The notes under the pieces were generated by a model, which saw only the letters and a program-made list of their open reading frames with translations, was not told where the DNA came from and searched no databases. A program made the translations under genes and the position numbers. 63,995 nt of DNA from Lachnospiraceae bacterium (lineage in GTDB: Bacteria > Bacillota > Clostridia > Lachnospirales > Lachnospiraceae): contig JAFXQK010000007.1 in the NCBI GenBank assembly GCA_017527205.1, forward strand, positions 1 to 63,995, read 5' to 3'. The first letter of the stretch is position 1. Every line of letters begins with the position of its first letter. Below, in pieces: positions 1-9,280 of the stretch.

Positions 1-489
1 CACGCCGTTCACGGACTTATAAAACTTGTATCCGTCCAGCTGCATTTCGCCGCTGCTTACCAAATAGATCACGGGCTTTCCATGTCTTTGTCCCACCTTC
101 ACGGCCGTCTCTCTTTCCTGAGAGAGATGCACGTAAAGCCTTGACTTCGGGATCAGCCCCTGCACGTCGATCGAACCAGTGAACTTCTCTCCGGTTCCGT
201 GATACAAAATCTCAGGCGGAACGCACTCTTCCAACTCTACATCCACGGGGATGGAATGTCCCTGATTGGCACGGATCAGCGTATGATCCTCATTGAACGA
301 ATAACGCTGCTTATTATCCGTCGCAACGATTTCCTCCAGCATGTCCATGTTAAAATCATTCGTCTTGGAAATCCCTTGGATCAGTTCCTCTACGTTCGCC
401 CAACCATGCTCATCCAACGTGATCCCAATTTCTTCAGGCTTATGCCGCAGGATCAGCGAAATATATTTACTAATCTCTGTTAAACTCAA
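1..489 (-). CDS. kptA: RNA 2'-phosphotransferase, Tpt1/KptA family (3' end outside window)
   Basis: The family removes an RNA 2'-phosphate by transferring it to NAD+, giving ADP-ribose 1'',2''-cyclic phosphate; the natural substrate in bacteria is uncertain. 163 codons are visible. Members are about 180 aa, so roughly 15-20 C-terminal residues lie beyond base 1. Visible signatures are [10 protein letters not shown] at residues 14-23 (catalytic Arg-His), IRANQGHS at 72-79 (second catalytic Arg) and LYHGT at 95-99 (NAD pocket). I start at the TTG at 489 because AGGTG lies 6 nt upstream; an in-frame GTG at 498 has no ribosome site. The PARG-like macrodomain gene at 1356 is a possible functional neighbour in ADP-ribose chemistry. 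Confidence 0.93.
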   Translation of the reverse strand, partial: MSLTEISKYISLILRHKPEEIGITLDEHGWANVEELIQGISKTNDFNMDMLEEIVATDNKQRYSFNEDHTLIRANQGHSIPVDVELEECVPPEILYHGTGEKFTGSIDVQGLIPKSRLYVHLSQERETAVKVGQRHGKPVIYLVSSGEMQLDGYKFYKSVNGV

Positions 490-682
490 CTCGTTCACCT
501 ACTTTCAAAATCATTCCTTACTCCATAATTCCTTATCTCTTCCATTCTGACAACTAATCGCTTTACTTTCCTGACAATACCACCGGCTGCCTTGCCTGGC
601 ATACTGCCAAAAGTATTAGCCACTTCTCTCATTACCAAAAAATTTGCATGTTCGCAGGTCTATTTTAGCTTCTTATGAACGA

Positions 683-1141
683 TTAATCCTCAGATTTTAA
701 ATACTGTGTTATCACCGTGCCATCATTAACAATAAGCCTTCCCCCGATATAAACATAGGGAATTCCATTGGCTCTTTCGGTATCTTCGGCTAAATAGAGA
801 CAAAATTTGTCATAGACATACTCTATTTTTTCTCCGTCCAGCTCAAAAGTTGCGCATCCGTCATTGTTCACGATAAGACAACCTTGTTTTTCCGTCTTGG
901 CAAGCTCAAGCATTTCCTCATATGTCTCATCCTTTTTAACAATTCCTACCCGCTGATAATATCCGGGCTGCAACATACCGATTGTCGGATCGTCAGCCCA
1001 GTCAATCGTACCTGTGTCACCCACGTCTCCATCACTTGTTTCGTCAGAACTTATTTCAAAACCCTTGTCATTCCTCTTGCAGGCAGCAAAAGAAAAACAT
1101 AGAATCCCAACAAAAGCTGCCGTGATCATTATTTTTTTCAT
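683..1141 (-). CDS. Small predicted lipoprotein, lipocalin-like pattern
   Basis: A 152-aa exported protein. It begins MKK, followed by a hydrophobic stretch (residues 4-20) ending FSFAAC, a plausible signal peptidase II lipobox with lipidated Cys21. Then comes an acidic Ser/Asp/Gly-rich linker to about residue 55. The rest alternates short strands (GCATFELDG, IPYVYIGGRLIVNDG), like the lipocalin-like or META-like lipoproteins of Firmicutes; that fold call is inference. I prefer the ATG at 1141 to an in-frame ATG nine codons upstream because the signal peptide then starts properly. The function is unknown. It is separated from kptA by about 190 bp with no clear signal. Confidence 0.75.
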   Translation of the reverse strand: MKKIMITAAFVGILCFSFAACKRNDKGFEISSDETSDGDVGDTGTIDWADDPTIGMLQPGYYQRVGIVKKDETYEEMLELAKTEKQGCLIVNNDGCATFELDGEKIEYVYDKFCLYLAEDTERANGIPYVYIGGRLIVNDGTVITQYLKSED

Positions 1142-1185
1142 GATAAACCCCAATTTGCGTTGTAACAATTTTAATGATGGAGGAT

Positions 1186-1380
1186 CTACAGTTCATGATA
1201 ATACAGACAGATATTTTCAAAATGTCCATCCTTCATGCGAAACCCTCCGGGAACGGTCCCAAGTTTCGTAAATCCCAGGCGTTCATACAGATGCCTGGCA
1301 TGGATATTGCTTTCAACGACTGCATTAAACTGAATCACCCGGAAACCAAGTTCCTTTACAATCTTCTCATCGCACGTTCA
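1186..1380 (-). pseudogene. GNAT acetyltransferase remnant (C-terminal third only)
   Basis: Reading the minus strand from about 1380 to the TAG at 1188-1186 gives a clean GNAT C-terminus. It includes IVKELGFRVIQFNAV, then ESNIHARHLYERLGF (the family's motif B, where Asn and Tyr contact CoA), then GTVPGGFRMKDGHFEN. The N-terminal and central acetyl-CoA P-loop part is missing. The reading frame runs in another frame across the last codons of the macrodomain gene at 1356-2216. This suggests that a deletion joined the end of that gene to the tail of a lost acetyltransferase gene. No start codon or ribosome site precedes it. Confidence 0.8.
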
Positions 1381-2216
1381 AAAAAGCCGTAATTCTTTTC
1401 ATCCCTCGACGAACAATAAATTGCAAATTCAATCGTTTCGAAAGCATGCAAATAATCCGTTAAAACATTACTTGCCGCCGTTGCCACCGCCTGCGGATCA
1501 TTTTGGAACGCTCCGCATCCAAAGGCTCCAAGGATCACGACCTCATCTCCGCCAGCTACCGCAACGTCAAGAATCCTGCGCAGCCTTTTTTCATGGATCG
1601 TGACCTGCTCCTCATACGATAACTTCACTGCTTTCTGCCCATCGCCAGAGTTCATCTGATTGCTGGGGTTCTCACGCAAATTCGGTGCCGCACAAGTAAT
1701 CACGTCTACCTTGTACCAATCCTGCTCCGGCATGATCCGCGGGATCGCTTCATCCGTTTTGATCACGGTCACGTCAGGCGTGTAAATGCAGTCATCATTG
1801 TGGATGGGATCATGCATTGCCCTGTGCGGGCCATAAAATCCGCCCCACGGGATCTCCGCATTGAGGCAAAAATATAAAGTGGAGCATCTGCAAAGGCATT
1901 CCTCCTGCGCGCTTGACCCCTTTGTCACGCCGCCGCCCGGATTCGAAGCAGAGGCGAAATTATGAACACAGACCCTTTTCCCCTGATACGCACTTGCTGC
2001 TTCAAAGGATCTTTTCTTTGACACCACAACCTTTGCAGCCCTTTGATAACGGTTCTTCTCCAGAGCCTTTCCCGGGAAGGCATTTTCGACGCCGTCCCCT
2101 TCCAGGATCAGCCGTTGGTCAGCCACCGACCTCGCAATTCCCTCTTTTAATCTTTGATTTGTTTTACACCTGTGTTCCGTATCCTGAAACACTGCAATGT
2201 TTTCTTCTCTTCCCAT
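1356..2216 (-). CDS. TIGR02452 family protein, PARG-like macrodomain
   Basis: A 286-aa protein of the microbial poly(ADP-ribose) glycohydrolase-like family, which hydrolyses ADP-ribose linkages on proteins or nucleic acids. The catalytic signature is present: GGG at residues 94-96 in SNPGGGVTKGSS, then QEE at 104-106, where the two Glu act on the ribose. Downstream VDVITCAAPNLRENP and VVILGAFGCGAFQNDP are the other conserved ligand loops. The start ATG is preceded by AGGGG. The length is normal and the 3' end abuts an acetyltransferase remnant. The substrate is unknown. The presence of kptA about 0.9 kb away, whose by-product is an ADP-ribose derivative, is suggestive but not proof of a shared pathway. 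Confidence 0.9.
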   Translation of the reverse strand: MGREENIAVFQDTEHRCKTNQRLKEGIARSVADQRLILEGDGVENAFPGKALEKNRYQRAAKVVVSKKRSFEAASAYQGKRVCVHNFASASNPGGGVTKGSSAQEECLCRCSTLYFCLNAEIPWGGFYGPHRAMHDPIHNDDCIYTPDVTVIKTDEAIPRIMPEQDWYKVDVITCAAPNLRENPSNQMNSGDGQKAVKLSYEEQVTIHEKRLRRILDVAVAGGDEVVILGAFGCGAFQNDPQAVATAASNVLTDYLHAFETIEFAIYCSSRDEKNYGFFERAMRRL

Positions 2217-2328
2217 GATTTTCCCCTATAAACTTCTTTTTGTCTGCCGTAACTCTGAATACCCTTGTCACGCATGAAACGCAGGACTCATTCTCTCAAT
2301 TTTTATTGACTTTAACTCCTTTATGGGT

Positions 2329-2895
2329 TTATGCCCTTGGTACGTCACTCATACTCTCTGCGACTTCCTTTACCTCTTGCTCTACGGTTTTTCCCGTGTT
2401 GTCATAGAGGTGTCCCTGATTCTCCGGAAGATGATCTAGCTTGTTCTTTAGGAACAAGGCCCGCTCCACCATCTCCACGTCGCCGCGCTCTTGGATGCGC
2501 TTTGTGATGGTCTCCTCTGACGCCGTGAGTACCAGATAATAAAGCTTTGCATCATGCTCCTTCGCCAGCTTTTGCAGAAGCGGCAGCTCGTCTTCCACAA
2601 CATAATCCATCAACACGTCAATTCCACGCGAGAGCGCCTTGTCCGCCACGTCAATAATGCACTCCCAGTTAAACTTCAGGATCTCTAGCCATTCCAGCTG
2701 GTTTGTTGCCTGTCCATCTGCCCAAAAATCCCCTTCCTCATAGGCTCTCGTGACAAAGCCCTGATGGAAGTCATCTCCGTGGATCACATAAACCTGCCTG
2801 CGCTTTTCCACCTTCACCATATATTCAGCCAGCGCGTTCGTGAGGGTTGTCTTTCCACAGCCGCACGGCCCCGAGATAAAATAAATATTCGCCAC
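2329..2895 (-). CDS. P-loop nucleotide kinase-like protein (AAA_33 type)
   Basis: A 188-aa cytoplasmic P-loop protein of the adenylate-kinase/gluconate-kinase-like superfamily, which phosphorylates a small molecule with ATP. The Walker A GPCGCGKTT is at residues 9-17, a YVIHGDDFHQGF segment follows near 40-50, and an LVLTASEETITKRIQERG stretch matches the lid-region Arg motif. I start at the GTG at 2895 because AAGGAG lies 8 nt upstream and the first strand then begins at once; a longer in-frame ATG at 2982 has no ribosome site and adds a Cys-rich non-conserved stretch. The substrate is not deducible. It lies next to another kinase-like gene (2998). Confidence 0.82.
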   Translation of the reverse strand: MANIYFISGPCGCGKTTLTNALAEYMVKVEKRRQVYVIHGDDFHQGFVTRAYEEGDFWADGQATNQLEWLEILKFNWECIIDVADKALSRGIDVLMDYVVEDELPLLQKLAKEHDAKLYYLVLTASEETITKRIQERGDVEMVERALFLKNKLDHLPENQGHLYDNTGKTVEQEVKEVAESMSDVPRA

Positions 2896-2997
2896 GTTCC
2901 ATTCTCCTTCTGCCGACTTGCATGCTCTTCCTGATGCCCCTTGCTTCCATGCGCAACTCAGACATGCCGGCGACATATGCAAATCGTTTTGATATGT

Positions 2998-3534
2998 TCA
3001 CGATGCTTCTACAAATATTGTCTTAATGATCTGTTCTGCGCATTCCTCCGCAGAATACTTACTCGTGTCCACGCGCATGCGATACTTGATCTCCTTGCTC
3101 ATCAGCTCTGCCTGCTCCTCAGACTGGCTCTCATAGCGGTCTCCGCGCTCGATGTTTCTCTGCTTGCAGATCTCCAGCGGGCAATATACCTCAACGATCT
3201 CTAAGGGATTGTCCTTCATGATCTCTATGAGCTTTTGATAATGAGGCCTGATCTCCTCGCGCTCCACAAGAATGCCATCGATCAGCACGTTCTTTCCCAT
3301 GTCGGAATAGAGCTTCGCCGTGTGATACATCATGATGATCACTTCGGAAAGATACTTCCAATAATTTTCCTGCAGATATTGCTCGCCCACCATCTCCTGG
3401 AACAGATCATTTGCAACCACATAGAAAAACACGTCCCGTCGCTCCTGCAATGCCTCTACGATGGTCGTTTTTCCAGAACTGGTGACGCCATTTAAAAATA
3501 TTATCTTACCCTTTTCCATTTTTCTTTTTTCCAT
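2998..3534 (-). CDS. Chloramphenicol-phosphotransferase-like P-loop protein
   Basis: A 178-aa protein with Walker A GVTSSGKTT at residues 16-24 and the arrangement of chloramphenicol 3-O-phosphotransferase-like proteins: YVVANDLFQEM, then NVLIDGILVER, then VEVYCPLEICKQRNIERGDR containing the lid Arg residues. Authentic CPT inactivates chloramphenicol in its producer. Homologues elsewhere are mostly of unknown substrate, so resistance cannot be assumed. Start chosen at the ATG at 3534; another ATG lies five codons inside. Upstream in-frame residues to 3573 show no ribosome site. It probably forms a kinase-like pair with the gene at 2329. Confidence 0.8.
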   Translation of the reverse strand: MEKRKMEKGKIIFLNGVTSSGKTTIVEALQERRDVFFYVVANDLFQEMVGEQYLQENYWKYLSEVIIMMYHTAKLYSDMGKNVLIDGILVEREEIRPHYQKLIEIMKDNPLEIVEVYCPLEICKQRNIERGDRYESQSEEQAELMSKEIKYRMRVDTSKYSAEECAEQIIKTIFVEAS

Positions 3535-3638
3535 CTTTCTGACTTCTGTTCTACGCAAGCTTATCCATGGCATACATTGCTTTTAACCACGCTTCCTTGC
3601 AACACAAGAACCATTGATGAGCTTACGTTGGTTTCTCG

Positions 3639-4181
3639 TTATACTTCTTTTGCCAAAAACAGTAGCAGGCCATCATCATTCACGCAGGGCGCGTATTGAT
3701 CCAGCTGCTTTCCCTGATACCACACGCCGCTGCCATCTGGTACATATCCGCGCTTTACGTAAATCCTCTGCGCCGCGCCATAGCCGGAATGCAGGCCTAC
3801 AGCGAGAAATACGTGATCCGCGTATTTCGCCGCCTCTGCCTCAACCACGTCAAGAATCTTATTTCCGATACCTCTTTTATGCAGGTGAAAGAACACGCCA
3901 AAATCAACGATCTCCGGCCATCCCTTGCCTGCGAGCGGCCCTTCCGATGGCTTTAGGACCAGCGTGCAGATCCCCGCAACCTTGCCATCATATTCCGGGA
4001 TAAACACGATGCGTTCCCCCGCTTCCTGCTCCTTATAATAATTTTCATAGGTCTCTAGCTGCGGATGCCAATTGTAGGACAAATACATATCATAAAAAAT
4101 CTTTGCATCCGCTGGTACCATGCTTCGGATCTTCATCGTTTCGTCTTCGTAATATACCTTTGTATCCATTTTATCCATCAT
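3639..4181 (-). CDS. GNAT family N-acetyltransferase
   Basis: A 180-aa acetyl-CoA-dependent acyltransferase. The CoA-pyrophosphate loop HLHKRGIGNKI is at about residues 99-109, preceded by the beta-4 strand EIVDFGVFF. The motif-B helix contains GAAQRIYVKRGY, where Tyr and a following aromatic are typical. The C-terminus WYQGKQLDQYAPCVNDDG resembles the substrate-binding tail of a subset of uncharacterised Firmicutes GNATs. GGAGG precedes the double ATG start. The acceptor substrate is not predictable. It is one of many GNAT genes on this strand in the first 29 kb. Confidence 0.88.
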   Translation of the reverse strand: MMDKMDTKVYYEDETMKIRSMVPADAKIFYDMYLSYNWHPQLETYENYYKEQEAGERIVFIPEYDGKVAGICTLVLKPSEGPLAGKGWPEIVDFGVFFHLHKRGIGNKILDVVEAEAAKYADHVFLAVGLHSGYGAAQRIYVKRGYVPDGSGVWYQGKQLDQYAPCVNDDGLLLFLAKEV

Positions 4182-4268
4182 TTTCCTCCATCCATTTCAT
4201 TGCACGTCCGTCGTTGAATGCGCATCTTTTTGGCATTCCCGCCTTCTGTGAAAGCCGTTCTTTTGATT

Positions 4269-4844
4269 TCACAAATCGCATGTCATGATAAATTCTTCAT
4301 CGTTTTGATCTACCGTAACAAAACCTACCTTTTCATACATGCGAACCGCATAATTTGCCTTCTGTACGGCAAGGGAGGCTTTTTTGAATCCCTTCGACCG
4401 TAACAATTCCAGCATGGCCCTCATCAGCTCCGCGCCATAGCCCTTCCCGCGGTATTCCTTGTAGAGCGAAATGGCAAAGGACGGCGTTTCGTCATCCACG
4501 TAACCATAATCCTTCATGAGACGCGTCCAAACGGCGCCAACCACCTTCTCATTTGGCCCAGGCACAGTGTCAACCTTTCCCATGGAAGCTTTAGGTGTTA
4601 GGCAATCATTCCCTACAGCGACATTAGATGCAGAATACTCGTTTTCCGTCGCGGCTTCCTCCACGGTAGCAACAAGGCAAAAATCTGCGCGTCCGCTGCC
4701 AAAATCCTCATAGTAAATCCGAAGCTCCGGCAGTTCAATAATATCCCTCGAAGGCGCCTCCACGCCCTCCGGGATAAAAATGGCTTCGTATAAATAATCC
4801 TTTAATAACTCCTTTTCGCCTTTTTTTAACTCTCTGATCTTCAC
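4269..4844 (-). CDS. GNAT family N-acetyltransferase
   Basis: A GNAT of about 191 aa. The conserved core is in the last 70 residues: SFAISLYKEYRGKGYG (CoA loop RGKGYGAEL) and VQKANYAVRMYEKVGF (motif B). A low-complexity insertion rich in Glu/Asn/Ser (around ATVEEAATENEYSASN) sits before the catalytic strand GAVWTRLM and is not usual for the family. I choose GTG 4844, which starts VKIRELKKGEK. A start at GTG 4907 would overlap the upstream metallohydrolase gene by 17 nt and add 21 non-conserved residues. Its ribosome site is weak with either start. Substrate unknown. Confidence 0.83.
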   Translation of the reverse strand: MKIRELKKGEKELLKDYLYEAIFIPEGVEAPSRDIIELPELRIYYEDFGSGRADFCLVATVEEAATENEYSASNVAVGNDCLTPKASMGKVDTVPGPNEKVVGAVWTRLMKDYGYVDDETPSFAISLYKEYRGKGYGAELMRAMLELLRSKGFKKASLAVQKANYAVRMYEKVGFVTVDQNDEEFIMTCDL

Positions 4845-4890
4845 TTCGACCTCGCTGCGTTGACACCCCGTTTTCAAGCGTAAATCCTTA

Positions 4891-5721
4891 TCACATAACC
4901 TCTTCACCGGAATGCACGTAATCCAGTTTTTCTTTCAGGATCCCTTTCATCAAGTCATACGCCGCCGTACCGGTACAATGACAGGTCACATATTTTGTCG
5001 GGTAGTTTTTCAGCTCCCTCGCGATGTCTTCAATCTCTTTAATTTCCTCATCCTTATAGTCCGTCTTCTTCATCAAATGAAATCCGCTGACTACCAGATC
5101 CGGTGCCTTCCCATATTTTTCCATAAACGCATCCATGATGCTAAGAATCCCGTTATGCGCGCAGCCTGATATCAGAACCGTTTTTCCTTCATCCCTGATC
5201 ACAAGAAAATGCTCATGCCGGAAATCGTCCCTCTGATATTCCTCTCCCCTTCGGATCAGGAGTCGCTTATTGGTAAACGGCAGGTCATGGCTTCTTTGTT
5301 TGATGGTAAAGAGCTCTAATTCCTCATCAATGACGGCATCGCCGCGTAAAAACCGAACCTGCGGCAGCTTTGCAATCTCCCTGTCGATCCCAATATAGCG
5401 AAACCGCTCAGGTGCATTCCTTCCATCATCCGCATAGTACGCACCCGTTGCTGATTCCTGCATGAAGATACATGCATGATCGTTCATTTTCGAGAAGGGA
5501 AGAATCCCTCCCGAATGATCATAATGCCCATGGCTCAAGATGACGGTATCCACCTTTGTAAGGTCAATGCCAAGCACCTCCGCATTCCGCAGGGTCTCTT
5601 CCGACGGGCCGAGATCTACAAGCAATTTATGTTTTTTCGTCTCCACGTAAAAGGACAAGCCATGTGCAAATGCACACCCGTCATGACCTTCCGTATTCTC
5701 AATTAAGTTAACGATTCTCAT
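4891..5721 (-). CDS. Metallo-beta-lactamase-fold hydrolase (dihydropterin-type)
   Basis: A 276-aa MBL-fold metal-dependent hydrolase. The metal-binding HGHYDH is at residues 64-69 in ILSHGHYDHSGGIL, and a later SGCAHNGILSIMD supplies another metal His. The C-terminal YVTCHCTGTAAYDLMKG matches the COG1237 group, named after an archaeal methanopterin enzyme but of unknown role in bacteria; real activity as a pterin enzyme should not be assumed. Length is full. It is followed closely by the GNAT at 4844 and probably co-transcribed with it. Confidence 0.88.
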   Translation of the reverse strand: MRIVNLIENTEGHDGCAFAHGLSFYVETKKHKLLVDLGPSEETLRNAEVLGIDLTKVDTVILSHGHYDHSGGILPFSKMNDHACIFMQESATGAYYADDGRNAPERFRYIGIDREIAKLPQVRFLRGDAVIDEELELFTIKQRSHDLPFTNKRLLIRRGEEYQRDDFRHEHFLVIRDEGKTVLISGCAHNGILSIMDAFMEKYGKAPDLVVSGFHLMKKTDYKDEEIKEIEDIARELKNYPTKYVTCHCTGTAAYDLMKGILKEKLDYVHSGEEVM

Positions 5722-5809
5722 GTTTTCAGCTCCTCTTATTCTCTATCTGAATTAAAATATCATGAGTTCTGCTTCACATAGTCTCAGGCAGATTCCTAAG
5801 GCTTAGTCC

Positions 5810-6844
5810 CTACTTCAGATAAGCCTTCACAAATTCATCCACGCTTGCATATCGCACGGGCTCCATGCCAAGCTTAACATACTCCTGGCGATAGTCCTCC
5901 AGTGCATCATCAAAGATCTTCGCATTCTTCGCAAGGTCGCCCGCGTCAAACTCTTCCATCACCTGAAATCTAGGAATGGCACTCTCCGCACGGATTTCAT
6001 CAAGCATAAACTGCAGGGATGCCAGATTCATAAAGGACGCAAACGCATCCCCGCGCTCCACCGCCTCAGGCATCTTATTTTTCCAGTTGGAGAACATTTC
6101 CTCATAAGTGCCTGCAAGTCTTTCCTTCGTGGGCGCATCCTTTCTTGTTCTGCGCTCTGTAAAGCGCATCACCGACTTAAACAGTGTTCCCATCGAAATC
6201 CCAAGTTCAATGAAATTTTTCGCCTGCACGATCTTCATGACATTCGTTTCGAAATCATCTGGAATGTCGAGTCCGTCCAGTTCTTCAAAGGTTCTCTTAA
6301 CGCCGCGCTTGAAATATGCGCCATTCCAAAGCATCACGGCATCCAGGCTGCGCGTGATCATATATGCCGCCCAGTTCCGAAGCTGTCCGATCGTTTCTGC
6401 CACAAAGGCATGTCCGTAAATCTTGCAAAGCTCCTCCCGAATCCCTGCAATCACCTCAAACCGCTTGTCAGCACTCAGCACCTCTCGCGCCTGATTTTTT
6501 AGGCTTTCCAGACGCTCCGTTACGCTCTCATCCCGCACGTAAACCACCTCGCAGTCCATGAGCTTGCTGATATGGGCATGACCGCAATTTGCATCCTCTT
6601 CCAGCATTTCCCAGCTCGTGCAATAAATGTCATAACCAATTCCTGCATCCTCCAAGATAAATGCTTTTGTTAATGCGTACCCCTTCGGATCATTGATCAA
6701 AATCAACAGGTCGAGATCCGAACGTTCATGTACGTCACCCGTGCAAACCGACCCGTAAATACCTATCATGTCAAGCGCTTCCGGGCATTCACACTTTGCC
6801 TTTTCTAACACTGCATCTACGATTTTTTGATGAATTGCGTTCAT
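5810..6844 (-). CDS. Nucleotidyltransferase-domain protein
   Basis: A 344-aa protein whose N-terminal 120 residues are a Pol-beta-like nucleotidyltransferase: YGSVCTGDVHERSDLDL at 30-46 gives the GS...DxD metal site (Asp43, Asp45), with a third acidic position expected near YDIYCTSWEMLEED. Residues after about 130 are helical and acidic without a recognised motif, as in streptomycin or kanamycin nucleotidyltransferase-like proteins that add AMP to a small molecule. No resistance can be inferred from sequence. The gene stands alone, with about 60-90 bp on each side. Confidence 0.85.
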   Translation of the reverse strand: MNAIHQKIVDAVLEKAKCECPEALDMIGIYGSVCTGDVHERSDLDLLILINDPKGYALTKAFILEDAGIGYDIYCTSWEMLEEDANCGHAHISKLMDCEVVYVRDESVTERLESLKNQAREVLSADKRFEVIAGIREELCKIYGHAFVAETIGQLRNWAAYMITRSLDAVMLWNGAYFKRGVKRTFEELDGLDIPDDFETNVMKIVQAKNFIELGISMGTLFKSVMRFTERRTRKDAPTKERLAGTYEEMFSNWKNKMPEAVERGDAFASFMNLASLQFMLDEIRAESAIPRFQVMEEFDAGDLAKNAKIFDDALEDYRQEYVKLGMEPVRYASVDEFVKAYLK

Positions 6845-6905
6845 GCCATCTCCCCATCCTTTACCATTTCATCCCAGAAAAAACATAAAAGAACTACATG
6901 TCTTG

Positions 6906-7412
6906 TTATAAATCTTTTTCGAATACTACAAAGCCTTCTTCCATTCTTTCATAGCTTTCATACTCTTCCATGGACGAGAAGTCTTTTCGTACCACGATCT
7001 GTCCGTCCTCGTATGTCTTAAAACACTTCGGTACAAATCCATTCTTTAGGTAAAACTTCTCCGCCAATCCTTCCGCTGATCCCACGGAAAGCTTATGATA
7101 TCCATATGTTAGAACACCCGCTTCAAACGCTTTCAGAAGCATGCTTCCAATCCCTTTTCCCCAGTACTCATACCGCACGGCAATGCCATCCAGGCAATAT
7201 TCCTTCTGCGGCAAAGCTGCTTCTCGCGGCCACCCGTAAGCTATGCCAATGACCTTTTCTTCTATCACAGCCATGAGACAAGTTTTCGGATGGTCCGTCG
7301 TTTTCTGGCATATCGTCTCCGGCTCACTCCCGGGAAGATATTCTTCCATCAGTTGAAGGAAATCTGTTCTGTATTTTTCCGTGAAACATTCAATCTTCAG
7401 TGTCCATTCCAT
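6906..7412 (-). CDS. GNAT family N-acetyltransferase
   Basis: A compact 168-aa GNAT. YCLDGIAVRYEYWGKGIGSML (72-92) holds the catalytic strand and CoA loop WGKGIGS. KLSVGSAEGLAEKFYLKNGF is motif B with the usual FYxxxGF. The N-terminus (IECFTEKYRTDFLQLMEEYLPG) is a standard substrate-side helix pair. The C-terminal tail is strongly acidic (SSMEEYESYERMEEG). Substrate unknown. It has no overlap with either neighbour. Confidence 0.88.
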   Translation of the reverse strand: MEWTLKIECFTEKYRTDFLQLMEEYLPGSEPETICQKTTDHPKTCLMAVIEEKVIGIAYGWPREAALPQKEYCLDGIAVRYEYWGKGIGSMLLKAFEAGVLTYGYHKLSVGSAEGLAEKFYLKNGFVPKCFKTYEDGQIVVRKDFSSMEEYESYERMEEGFVVFEKDL

Positions 7413-7457
7413 TTTGTAAATCTAACCTTTCTGCCCTGATCTTACAAAGTCAAATTC

Positions 7458-8120
7458 TTACAACACTTTTCGGAATTCCTCCAATAACGTCTTAGAATAC
7501 TTCTTCTCTCTGTCGGAATCCCTGACGATCTTCCAGAGAGCAGCGGCTGTCTTCAGCCTATTCTGAAAACACTTCGTCTCCTCATCCGCGCAAAAATCAT
7601 GAACAAACTGATTCCACTGAAGCGCTGACTTATCATAAGTCGCGTAAGACTTTTTTCCGTAGTAAATATCCAGAAGATCCCCCAGCGTAAAGCTCTCGTC
7701 TCTCGTCTCCTTGACCTTCTTCGCCGTCGCTACCATGTCGACGTTAAACTTAAACTTTTCTTCTCCCGTCTGCTTGACGAAAAACTCACGAAACCTTGGT
7801 CCAAAGGTAAAACCGCACTCGATCAAACCTGTTTCCCTTGTAAGCTCCGTTACAAAATCTTTCTTTTTACCATAGCTTTTCTTAGTTACGCTTCCAGAAT
7901 TTCTTCCAGAGAATCTCTCCTTCTCTCGTCCCGCAGAAATCTTATCTGGTAAAATCTTCTCTCCGGAAAAGTACGCCTCAATAACCTTGTACAACTCAAT
8001 CTTCCCACTGGGTGCCTTAAGTCCATGTGCCTTGCAAATCTTGATCAGTTCTTCCCGATACCAATAATATTTGCTAAATTCCGCATAGCTTTTTATTTCC
8101 TCAAAATTCGGCCTGTCCAT
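7458..8120 (-). CDS. SAP-domain protein with DUF6434
   Basis: A 220-aa cytoplasmic protein. Residues about 20-60 (YREELIKICKAHGLKAPSGK, then IELYKVIEAYFSG) form a SAP-like helix-extended loop-helix, a putative nucleic-acid-binding module. After a basic Ser/Lys-rich linker (75-90), the rest matches the DUF6434 type found behind SAP domains in Firmicutes (TLGDLLDIYYGKKSYATYDK, ALQWNQFVHDF). The function is unknown. It starts 3 nt after the stop of the GNAT at 8124, so the two are surely co-transcribed. Confidence 0.8.
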   Translation of the reverse strand: MDRPNFEEIKSYAEFSKYYWYREELIKICKAHGLKAPSGKIELYKVIEAYFSGEKILPDKISAGREKERFSGRNSGSVTKKSYGKKKDFVTELTRETGLIECGFTFGPRFREFFVKQTGEEKFKFNVDMVATAKKVKETRDESFTLGDLLDIYYGKKSYATYDKSALQWNQFVHDFCADEETKCFQNRLKTAAALWKIVRDSDREKKYSKTLLEEFRKVL

Positions 8121-8123
8121 TTC

Positions 8124-8708
8124 CTATCTTCTGCCCTCGCGTTGATCCATGAAGAAACCTAAATTAAAACGAATCTCATGCCTTTCTATATCGCGATTCG
8201 TATAACAGCAGGTATCAAATCCGATGAGCTTGAAACCTTGGGAGCGATAGAACGTAATGGCCCTGACATTACAGGACTGGGTCTCCAGAATGATGGCCCT
8301 TCGGCCCTGCTCCTTTGCGATCTCCTTCGCCTTGTTCATGAGCGCAGTGCCGATTCCCTGCCTATGCAGGGATTCATCCACCCAAAGCTCCGTCACCATC
8401 AGGCGGTTGCTCCATTCCTCGGGGCAGACCTCTATGCACGCCAGTAAAATCTTCTTTCCGCCTTCCTCGCGGTACATGCCATAGGCCTCCGCCTTCTCCC
8501 AATGATCCTGATACAGGCCGTCCGGAAAATCATATTCCTCCGGCGTATGCGTCACTGGCGTTTCAAATTTCTTCTTTATCATCTTCGCCTCAAAAGCGTC
8601 CGCACTCTCTGATACCTCAAGATCATAATACTCCTCCGCCTGATATCTCATCAATATGGGGACGCCCTTCCACTGCTCCTTTGGCAGCGGTACGATTTTA
8701 TATTCCAT
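8124..8708 (-). CDS. GNAT family N-acetyltransferase
   Basis: A 194-aa GNAT. MVTELWVDESLHRQGIGTALM (104-124) combines the catalytic strand and the CoA loop RQGIGTA. Motif B is LETQSCNVRAITFYRSQGF. The N-terminal 70 residues carry an unusual charged helix (SADAFEAKMIKKKFETP). The tail DTCCYTNRDIERHEIRFNLGF ends in a beta strand typical of the RimI-like fold. The next gene, encoding a SAP-domain protein, follows after 3 nt, suggesting linked expression and perhaps linked function. Confidence 0.88.
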   Translation of the reverse strand: MEYKIVPLPKEQWKGVPILMRYQAEEYYDLEVSESADAFEAKMIKKKFETPVTHTPEEYDFPDGLYQDHWEKAEAYGMYREEGGKKILLACIEVCPEEWSNRLMVTELWVDESLHRQGIGTALMNKAKEIAKEQGRRAIILETQSCNVRAITFYRSQGFKLIGFDTCCYTNRDIERHEIRFNLGFFMDQREGRR

Positions 8709-8760
8709 AACTAGTTCTCCTTAAGTTCTAAAAACATCTTTGAATTGACAAGCCAAAATT

Positions 8761-9218
<458 letters not shown>

Positions 9219-9280
9219 AGTAGTCTCCCTTACAAACTTGAAGTTGCTGAGTTCATTTTTCCTGACAAACTTGAATTCAT

